This document shows, piece by piece, positions 1-5,661 of a stretch of DNA of 6,006 nt (position 1 is the first letter of the stretch; each line of letters starts with the position of its first letter). Made by a program: the position numbers and the translations under genes. Origin of the DNA: a bacterium. Its GTDB lineage: Bacteria > Bacteroidota > Bacteroidia > Bacteroidales > UBA932. Under the pieces are notes generated by a model. It did no database searches and had not been told where the DNA came from. It was given only the letters and a program-made list of their open reading frames with translations. Location: assembly GCA_004561775.1 (NCBI GenBank), contig SFUD01000049.1, positions 1 through 6,006 of the forward strand. The letters are read 5' to 3'.

Positions 1-1198
1 GCAGAAGATATCTGCTCCGGTAAACTTTCATAAAGAGGGCATAGATGACCTCATTCTCTCCGGAGTGAACTCCATTCTCTCCAAGGTTATGCCAAGGGCA
101 AAACTTGTTTTTGCAGAGGAGAGTTTCCCTATAGAGAGCGATTTTAAGATTCCTACAATGGGCGCGGCTCTCTTCCACGAGTCCAATTGGCTCTTAGGAA
201 GGTGGCGCATAACTGCAGGCATAAGATTGGATTATGAAAAGGCCTCTATGGATTATGATTCACACTCTCTTGTGCACTACAGGCTCTCTCCTATGATGCC
301 TCAGCCTAAAGAGCTTATTACAACTTTTACTGGCAGCGAGAATGTGGATTTTGTAAGGGTGCTTCCAAAGTTTGCGCTCTCGTATCTGGTAAAGGAGGGG
401 GATATCTATGCAACCGTAACAAGGGGCTACAGAGCTGGCGGATTTAATACAAACATCTTCTCCGATATGCTGCAGAACAATATGATGCACAATATGATGA
501 AGGATATGAGATTGCCCCAGTCCATATTGGACAAGGCGCCGGCCTTTACCAATGCCGAGAATGCCACCTTTAAACCGGAGGAGAATTGGAATTTTGAGTT
601 GGGCGCTCATCTGAATCCGCTGCCGGGAATGCGTCTGGATCTCTCTGCATTTTATATTCTCTGCAGAAATCAGCAGGTTACGGTTCTGCCAACAGGAATG
701 GCAACCGGCAGAATGATGTCCAATGCCGCAAGGAGTCACAGTCTTGGAGGAGAGATCTCTCTCTCTTACAGGCGCGGAGGATTGAATCTGGCTGCAGGTT
801 ATGGCATTACCAGAGCAGAATTTGACAGATATGAGGATGGTGATGCCAACTACAAGGGCAACAGACTTCCTTATGCTCCGGCATCCACTCTCTCTGCAAT
901 GGCAAGTTACAGATGGGATATCTCTGGCTCTAAACTCTTAAAGGCAGTGGATGCGGGATTGAACTTAAGCGGTATAGGCAAGATTTACTGGGATAATGAG
1001 AATCTGGAGAGCCAGTCTTTCTATTCTCTGCTTGGCGCGCATATTACTGCAGATTTTGGCAAGCTCCGCGTTACAGCCTGGGGAAAGAATATTCTGGACA
1101 GAAAATACAACACCTTCTACTTTGTCTCCCTCTCCGAGAAGTTCTTCTGTCCGGGCGCAGGGGCAAGGTTTGGTATAAAGTTGGATTTTGAACTTTAG
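1..1198 (+). CDS. TonB-dependent outer-membrane receptor, C-terminal beta-barrel part (5' end outside window)
   Basis: The frame is open from base 2 to a TAG at 1196-1198, giving 398 residues with no start, so the N-terminal plug, TonB box and signal peptide lie off the left edge. A GTG at 65 is only an internal codon. Seen: alternating amphipathic beta-strands typical of a barrel; the strand motif GYRAGGFN (residues 142-149), characteristic of siderophore/FyuA-like TonB receptors; a strand around CRNQQV; SNAARSHSLGGE, which matches the usual 'NAGKARSxGxE' segment; and the near-terminal NILDRKYN (363-370), the common 'NLFDKxY' motif. Such receptors import scarce ligands (iron chelates, cobalamin, other metals, some sugars) using TonB energy. 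No SusD gene follows, which argues against a SusCD glycan system. Odd points: Met-rich stretches in likely extracellular loops (residues 98-99, 156-169, 233-239), and a last residue Leu rather than the usual aromatic. The substrate is unknown. The family call is firm. Confidence 0.93.
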   Translation, partial: QKISAPVNFHKEGIDDLILSGVNSILSKVMPRAKLVFAEESFPIESDFKIPTMGAALFHESNWLLGRWRITAGIRLDYEKASMDYDSHSLVHYRLSPMMPQPKELITTFTGSENVDFVRVLPKFALSYLVKEGDIYATVTRGYRAGGFNTNIFSDMLQNNMMHNMMKDMRLPQSILDKAPAFTNAENATFKPEENWNFELGAHLNPLPGMRLDLSAFYILCRNQQVTVLPTGMATGRMMSNAARSHSLGGEISLSYRRGGLNLAAGYGITRAEFDRYEDGDANYKGNRLPYAPASTLSAMASYRWDISGSKLLKAVDAGLNLSGIGKIYWDNENLESQSFYSLLGAHITADFGKLRVTAWGKNILDRKYNTFYFVSLSEKFFCPGAGARFGIKLDFEL

Positions 1199-1200
1199 AG

Positions 1201-1232
1201 ATTGGAAGGTCTCCATTAATTTAGTATTTTTG
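1201..1232 (+). promoter_or_regulatory. Putative Bacteroidota-type promoter for the sulP-trkA-tdk-rsmI cluster
   Basis: TATTTTTG at 1225-1232 fits the Bacteroidota -7 consensus TAnnTTTG exactly. ATTG at 1201-1204 matches three of four bases of the -33 element TTTG, with 20 bp between the two. This would start transcription around 1238-1242, leaving a leader of about 30 nt before the ATG at 1271. It lies in the only sizeable intergenic gap of the window. The match is by eye and the consensus is short and AT-rich, so chance is possible. Confidence 0.5.
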
Positions 1233-1265
1233 CGTTATTAATTGTTAATGAAAATTTATAACGCA
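1231..1265. repeat. Imperfect inverted repeat between the -7 box and the sulP start
   Basis: TGCGTTAT at 1231-1238 is perfectly complementary in reverse to ATAACGCA at 1258-1265. After one T-T mismatch (1239/1257) the pairing resumes with AATT (1240-1243) against AATT (1253-1256), leaving a 9-base loop at 1244-1252. Twelve of thirteen positions pair. The repeat begins on the last two bases of the predicted -7 box and ends five bases before the sulP start codon. It could be an operator for a dimeric regulator or a hairpin that limits ribosome access. There is no T-run after it, so it is not a standard terminator. Confidence 0.5.
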
Positions 1266-1270
1266 TAACT

Positions 1271-2974
1271 ATGTTTAAGAGAGATAATCTCAAAGGAGAT
1301 TTGTTTGGCGGCGTAACAGCCGGTATTGTGGCCCTTCCTCTAGCCCTTGCATTCGGCATTCAGGCCTTTGGCGGTATGGACCATCCTGCCGCAAGTTCAA
1401 TAGGAGCCCTTGCGGGACTGGTGGGAGCGGCATTTCTTGGATTTTTTGCCTCGCTCTTTGGAGGTACACATTCGCAGATTAGCGGCCCTACTGGGCCAAT
1501 GACTGTGATCACCTCCAGTCTGGTAAGCGGAATGTGGGTCTCCACCAGCGGAGACCTCTCCACTGTGCTTATTACAATGTCTTTGGCAGGAATCCTCTGC
1601 GGACTCTTTCAGATTGCCTTTGGGTTGATAAGGATAGGCAAATATGTAAGATATATTCCATATCCTGTTCTCTCCGGCTTTATGAGCGGTATTGGAGTAA
1701 TCATAATTCTGCAGCAGATATATCCAATCATAGGCAGCAAGTCGCCGGTGCTGGTTGTGGATATGGTTGCAAATTTCCCTGCAACGGTTGCCTCCGGCAT
1801 CTCCGTAACCGCGCTTCTGCTTGGTTTGGGTACAATACTGATTATAGAGCTCTTCCCGCTTGTAACTAAGAAGGTTCCATCTACCTTGGTGGCCCTTATT
1901 GTAATGACGCTTGTCTCTCTTCTTTTGGATTTGGACGACAAACTTATAATTGGTGAGATTCCAAGCGGTCTGCCGCTTCCGTTCTTTGCAAAACCGGAGA
2001 TATCGCTTGCCGGTATAAACTGGGGGCATATAATCTCCGCAGCGGTAATTCCGGCTCTTACCCTTGCCTGCCTGGGCTCCATAGATACTCTGCTTACCTC
2101 TGTTGTTGCAGACAACATTACAAAGACCAAGCATAACAGCAATCAGGAGCTTATCGGTCAGGGTATAGGAAATGCCGTTGCAGGACTCTTCTGCGGTATT
2201 GCGGGCGCAGGCGCTACTATGAGAACAGTGGTAAATGTAAAATCGGGAGGAAGAAACAAATTGAGCGGAATGGTGCACGCGCTGCTGCTAATTGCAATAT
2301 TGCTTGGCCTTGGCTCTCTTGTAAAATATGTGCCTCTCTCTGTTTTGGCAGGTATTCTTATTACCGTAGGATGGGGAATTATAGATTTCAGAGGGTTTAA
2401 AGATCTCTTGAGGGTCCCGATGTCCGACGCGGTGGTGCTTATCATTGTCTTTGTTGTTACTGTCTTTGTGGATTTGCTCACTGCAGTGGCAATAGGTATG
2501 GTGGCTGCCTGCGTGCTCTTTATGAAGCGTATGGGAGATCTTGTGGAGGCAACCTATAGTACAAAGAGCGCAGATACCACCCACTCCAAGGAGAATGCGT
2601 GGGACGATGACCCTATTATTCCGGAGTCCGCAGTGGGCAAGGTCTATATAAAGCATCTTGCAGGACCTCTCTTCTTTGGCTCTGTGAACAGCTTCAAGGA
2701 TCTTATTCTTAAGGTGCCGGAGGGTACAAAGGTTGTGATTATCCGTATGAAGAAGGTGGACTATATGGACCAGTCCGGTCTCTATGCAATGGAGACAGCC
2801 GTTACAGATTTGCAGGCGCAGGGGGTTACGGTGCTTATGACTATGATTCAGCCGCAGCCTCTTAAGATGCTCAAGTCTATAAGATGCATTCCGGGACTTA
2901 TTCCGGAGGAGCATACCTTTGAAACCATTCAGGCTTGTGAGCTCTTCCTTAAAGAGATGCCTGAGATTAATTAA
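1271..2974 (+). CDS. SulP-family inorganic anion transporter with STAS domain
   Basis: An inner-membrane transporter of the SLC26/SulP family, 567 residues, a usual length. Seen: an N-terminal amphipathic start (NLKGDLFGGVTAG) leading into about 10-14 hydrophobic segments over residues 10-418; the family signature GTHSQISGPTGPM (65-77); the second conserved block with DNITKTKHNSNQELIGQG (281-298), then AGAGATMRTVVNVKSGGR (311-328); and a cytoplasmic STAS domain over about 453-562 with the DQSG motif at 500-503. Known members move sulfate, bicarbonate (BicA) or dicarboxylates (DauA), usually by proton or sodium symport. The sequence does not tell me which anion applies here. The ATG at 1271 has no Shine-Dalgarno sequence, as is common in Bacteroidota, and gives the family's normal N-terminus. 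It is probably the first gene of a transcript that continues into trkA 9 bp downstream, driven by the promoter near 1225. It seems intact. Confidence 0.95.
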   Translation: MFKRDNLKGDLFGGVTAGIVALPLALAFGIQAFGGMDHPAASSIGALAGLVGAAFLGFFASLFGGTHSQISGPTGPMTVITSSLVSGMWVSTSGDLSTVLITMSLAGILCGLFQIAFGLIRIGKYVRYIPYPVLSGFMSGIGVIIILQQIYPIIGSKSPVLVVDMVANFPATVASGISVTALLLGLGTILIIELFPLVTKKVPSTLVALIVMTLVSLLLDLDDKLIIGEIPSGLPLPFFAKPEISLAGINWGHIISAAVIPALTLACLGSIDTLLTSVVADNITKTKHNSNQELIGQGIGNAVAGLFCGIAGAGATMRTVVNVKSGGRNKLSGMVHALLLIAILLGLGSLVKYVPLSVLAGILITVGWGIIDFRGFKDLLRVPMSDAVVLIIVFVVTVFVDLLTAVAIGMVAACVLFMKRMGDLVEATYSTKSADTTHSKENAWDDDPIIPESAVGKVYIKHLAGPLFFGSVNSFKDLILKVPEGTKVVIIRMKKVDYMDQSGLYAMETAVTDLQAQGVTVLMTMIQPQPLKMLKSIRCIPGLIPEEHTFETIQACELFLKEMPEIN

Positions 2975-2983
2975 TTTCTGTGT

Positions 2984-4336
2984 ATGAATATTGTCATTGC
3001 TGGTGCGGGTGAGGTTGGAAGCCATCTGGCAAAGATGCTTGCAGAGGAGAAGAACAACAACCTTACCATCATAGACAAGAGCGAGGCCCGTTTGGAGAAG
3101 CTCTCGGAGATTGCAGATGTGGTTACACTTGCAGGAGACCCTACCTCTATAGAGGTGCTTATGACTGCAGGTGTGGACAAGGCAGACCTCTTTGTGGCTG
3201 TAAGTCCTGCCAGTGAACAGGATATCAATATTATAAGCGCTCTTCTTGCAAAAAAGATGGGCAGCAAGAAGGTTACGGCCAGAATTAATAATGAGGAGTA
3301 TCTTACCCACGAGAACAGAATTCTCTTTACAGAGTTGGGAATAGACCTGCTCTTCTATCCGGAGAAGATTGCCTCCTATGAGATAATAGACCTTCTCAAG
3401 CAGACAGGCACAATGGAGTTTATGGAGTTTGCAAGAGGCAGGCTGCAGATGGTTGCCTTCCGTCTGGACGATGGCGCGCCGCTGCTGGAGAAGACTGTGG
3501 GCGAGTTTGAGGGGGCCTTTGATGCGCAGTACAGAGTGGTGGCAATTGCCAGAAACGGCTCTACGCTTATCCCTTCTCAGCAGGAGCGCTTCATAGAGAA
3601 GGACCTTCTCTTTGTTATATGCACCAGAGAGGGTGTTGAGTCTGCCCTAAGCTTCTCTGGCAAACCGGAGATAGATATAAAGAAGCTTATGATTGTGGGA
3701 GGAGGCAGGATTGGAGAGATTCTTGCCAGAAAGATGGAGGGCGCTGTAGACAGCATTAAGATAATTGAGCAGAGGCAGGAGCGTTGCGAGTATCTTGCTG
3801 CAAAGTTGGGAGATAATGTGCTGGCAATAAATGGAGATGGCCGCAACACAGATATTCTGGTGGAGGAGAATGTGAAGGAGTGCGATGCTTTGGTGGCAGT
3901 TACAAGCAACTCGGAGACCAATATCCTTACCTGCGTGGCAGCCAAGCGTATGGGAGTTCCAAAGACCATTGCGGAGGTGGAGAATATAGAGTATATAAAG
4001 CTTGCGGAGGGGATGGGTGTTGATGCGGTCATAAACAAGAAACTTATTACCGCAGGCAGAATATTCCGCTTTACCCTAAGCAACAAGGTGCGCTCCATAA
4101 AGTGCCTAAATGGCTCCGATGCAGATGTGCTGGAGTTTATTGTAAGCCCGGGCAGCAAGATTACCAAGGGCAAGATAAAGGATTTGGGCTTTCCAAGTCA
4201 GGCTATCATAGGTGGCATTGTAAGAGGCAACGAGTCCATTATTGCTACTCCCGATACGGAGATTATGCCATACGACAGGGTGGTGGTCTTTGCTCTTCCC
4301 GAAGAGTTGGAGAGAACCAATAAGTTTTTCATTTAA
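2984..4336 (+). CDS. trkA: Trk system potassium uptake regulator TrkA
   Basis: A 450-residue cytoplasmic peripheral protein that binds NAD(H) and gates the TrkH/TrkG potassium channel. Seen: two tandem RCK units, the full-length TrkA arrangement. The first Rossmann fold begins at residue 1 with GAGEVG (6-11) and the acidic ribose-binding position D31. The first RCK_C is about 150-222. The second Rossmann fold starts near 235 with GGGRIG (239-244) and E262 in the equivalent acidic position. The second RCK_C is about 370-440, with the typical ending of a 'DRVVVFA' strand. Start: the ATG at 2984 places the nucleotide-binding strand directly at the N-terminus, as expected. There is no Shine-Dalgarno sequence, and the gene lies 9 bp after sulP, which suggests translation from the same mRNA. 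The channel partner gene trkH, often adjacent to trkA in this phylum, is not in the window: tdk follows 12 bp later. No breaks are seen. Confidence 0.95.
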   Translation: MNIVIAGAGEVGSHLAKMLAEEKNNNLTIIDKSEARLEKLSEIADVVTLAGDPTSIEVLMTAGVDKADLFVAVSPASEQDINIISALLAKKMGSKKVTARINNEEYLTHENRILFTELGIDLLFYPEKIASYEIIDLLKQTGTMEFMEFARGRLQMVAFRLDDGAPLLEKTVGEFEGAFDAQYRVVAIARNGSTLIPSQQERFIEKDLLFVICTREGVESALSFSGKPEIDIKKLMIVGGGRIGEILARKMEGAVDSIKIIEQRQERCEYLAAKLGDNVLAINGDGRNTDILVEENVKECDALVAVTSNSETNILTCVAAKRMGVPKTIAEVENIEYIKLAEGMGVDAVINKKLITAGRIFRFTLSNKVRSIKCLNGSDADVLEFIVSPGSKITKGKIKDLGFPSQAIIGGIVRGNESIIATPDTEIMPYDRVVVFALPEELERTNKFFI

Positions 4337-4348
4337 ATCTGGAGCAAT

Positions 4349-4927
4349 ATGTTTTTAGAGAGTGCCAAGGAGGCCGGCTGGATAGAGGTTATTTGCGGTT
4401 CTATGTTCTCCGGAAAGACGGAAGAGCTGATTCGCAGACTCAAGCGCGCAAAATTTGCAAATCAGAGGGTGGAGATCTTCAAGCCCGGAATAGATGTGCG
4501 CTATTCTGCAGATGAGGTGGTCTCTCACGATGCCAATGCCATTCAATCCACACCTGTGGAGCATTCGGGAAATATTCTGCTCCTCTCTTCTGATGTGGAT
4601 GTTGTTGGCATAGATGAGACGCAGTTTTTTGACGATGGTATTGTGGAGGTTTGTCAATATCTTGCAAACAGGGGAGTAAGGGTTATATGCGCGGGGCTGG
4701 ATATGGACTACAAGGGCGAGCCTTTTGGCCCTATGCCGCGGCTTATGGCTGTGGCTGAGTATGTTACAAAGGTGCACGCCATCTGTGTGGAGTGCGGCAA
4801 TCTGGCGCATCACTCCCACAGGATTGCGGGTGGTACAAACCTGGTGCAGTTGGGAGAGAAGGATTCCTACAGGCCTCTCTGCCGCCACTGCTTTAACAAG
4901 GCTGTAAAGCTTTTGGAGGAGAAGTAG
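4349..4927 (+). CDS. tdk: Thymidine kinase (TK1 type)
   Basis: Phosphorylates thymidine to dTMP with ATP in the cytoplasmic pyrimidine salvage pathway. At 192 residues it has the family's usual length. Seen: P-loop GSMFSGKT (17-24); the block DETQFF (89-94), holding the Mg-binding Asp and the catalytic Glu90; GLDMDYKGEPFGPMP (116-130), which follows the second core strand; the structural zinc site formed by C146/C149 (CVEC) and C178/C181 (CRHC); and the thymidine-binding loop ending SYRPLC (173-178). The closest type by recognition is the Bacteroides enzyme, including the N-terminal extension of about ten residues before IEVICGSMFSGKT. The ATG at 4349 is preceded by GGAG at 4341-4344, closer than ideal (4 nt). 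TK1 enzymes are tetramers inhibited by dTTP. All key residues are present. The gene sits tightly between trkA (12 bp) and rsmI (2 bp), so it is probably co-transcribed. Confidence 0.98.
   Translation: MFLESAKEAGWIEVICGSMFSGKTEELIRRLKRAKFANQRVEIFKPGIDVRYSADEVVSHDANAIQSTPVEHSGNILLLSSDVDVVGIDETQFFDDGIVEVCQYLANRGVRVICAGLDMDYKGEPFGPMPRLMAVAEYVTKVHAICVECGNLAHHSHRIAGGTNLVQLGEKDSYRPLCRHCFNKAVKLLEEK
4915..4921 (+). promoter_or_regulatory. Strong Shine-Dalgarno sequence for rsmI inside the end of tdk
   Basis: GGAGGAG ends 8 nt before the rsmI ATG at 4930 and lies within the last codons of tdk (LEEK). It is the only classical ribosome-binding site with ideal spacing in the window and supports the 4930 start. 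It also encodes Glu codons, so its presence may be partly incidental. Confidence 0.55.
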
Positions 4928-4929
4928 TT

Positions 4930-5661
4930 ATGGGAAAGCTCTATCTTGTGCCTACCCCTGTGGGGAATCTGGAGGATATGACCTTTAGGGCAATAAGGGT
5001 TCTGAAGGAGGTGGACCTTGTGCTTGCGGAGGATACCAGAACAAGTTCTATGCTCTTTCGCAAGTTTGAGATACGCACCCCTATGGCCTCGCACCATAAA
5101 TTTAATGAGCACAAGACCTCTGCCTCCATTGCGGAGAAGATTGCCGCTGGGATGAATGTGGCGCTTATAAGCGATGCGGGCACTCCCGGCATATCGGACC
5201 CGGGCTTCTTTCTGGTAAGGGAGTGCATAGAGGCCGGAGTTGAGGTGGAGACGCTTCCCGGCGCAACGGCATTTGTGCCGGCGCTGGTAACATCGGGATT
5301 CCCTACAGACCGCTTTATCTTTGAGGGCTTTTTGCCCGTAAAGAAGGGGCGTCAGACAAAGATGAAGGAGATTGCCTCTCACGGGGCAACCACAATAGTT
5401 TATGAGTCGCCCTACAGGCTTGTAAAGACGCTCGCGCAGTTTGCGGAGATTATGGGGCCGCAGCGCAGAGCTGCTGTCTGCAGGGAGATCTCCAAGTTGC
5501 ACGAGGAGTGCCGCAGGGGAACTCTGGAGGAGCTGCACAAGTGGTATCTGGAGAATGAGCCCAAGGGGGAGATAGTTTTGGTTTTATCGGGAAAAGATTA
5601 TGAGGGGAAGGATTATGAAGGGGAGAGAAGAGAAGAGGGAAGAGGAGAGAGCGGGCAATGA
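4930..5661 (+). CDS. rsmI: 16S rRNA (cytidine(1402)-2'-O)-methyltransferase RsmI
   Basis: Transfers a methyl group from S-adenosylmethionine to the ribose of C1402 in helix 44 of 16S rRNA, near the ribosomal P site. RsmH adds the base methylation at the same nucleotide. Seen: the tetrapyrrole-methylase-like (class III) fold with LVPTPVGNLED (6-16), AEDTRTS (33-39), SDAGTPGISDPG (81-92), LPGATA (109-114), FEGFLPVKKGR (131-141), YESPYRL (158-164), REISKLHEE (185-193) and the closing strand KGEIVLVLSG (212-221). All signature blocks are intact. The domain appears complete at about residue 221. The remaining 22 residues are a hydrophilic tail made of a duplicated KDYEG unit and a Glu/Arg/Gly-rich stretch, which is not part of the conserved fold. 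The gene starts 2 bp after tdk with a good Shine-Dalgarno sequence, and its last ~47 bp overlap the next gene. Confidence 0.97.
   Translation: MGKLYLVPTPVGNLEDMTFRAIRVLKEVDLVLAEDTRTSSMLFRKFEIRTPMASHHKFNEHKTSASIAEKIAAGMNVALISDAGTPGISDPGFFLVRECIEAGVEVETLPGATAFVPALVTSGFPTDRFIFEGFLPVKKGRQTKMKEIASHGATTIVYESPYRLVKTLAQFAEIMGPQRRAAVCREISKLHEECRRGTLEELHKWYLENEPKGEIVLVLSGKDYEGKDYEGERREEGRGESGQ
5593..5622 (+). repeat. 15-bp tandem duplication at the rsmI 3' end
   Basis: Two adjacent 15-bp copies (5593-5607 and 5608-5622) agree at 13 of 15 positions, and both differences are silent third-codon changes. In rsmI each copy encodes KDYEG (residues 222-226 and 227-231). In the frame of the downstream gene each copy holds one in-frame ATG (5600 and 5615), so the duplication also doubled the candidate start codon. 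Confidence 0.85.

Noticed and set aside
65..67. GTG as the start of the TonB-dependent receptor
   Set aside because: The frame stays open to the left edge and the protein lacks signal peptide, TonB box and plug, so it is a truncated view of a longer gene.
1198..1231. Possible terminator after the TonB receptor (GAGA 1198-1201 with TCTC 1210-1213, T-run 1227-1231)
   Set aside because: The stem is only four pairs plus weak G-T pairs, and the T-run is 13 bases further on and better explained as part of the -7 box.
1248..1268. Six-codon upstream reading frame (MKIYNA, stop 2 nt before the sulP ATG) that could be a leader peptide
   Set aside because: It has no ribosome-binding site or codon pattern suggesting attenuation; a frame this short in an AT-rich leader is expected by chance.
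1397..2278. Minus-strand open frame of 293 codons inside sulP
   Set aside because: Low-complexity Tyr/Cys/His/Asn-rich product, no motif, fully antisense to the conserved SulP membrane region.
2288..3310. Minus-strand open frame of 340 codons across the sulP-trkA junction
   Set aside because: Its product is rich in His, Cys, Asn and Lys without recognisable domains, and it lies opposite two clearly functional genes. It is open because of the codon bias of the + strand.
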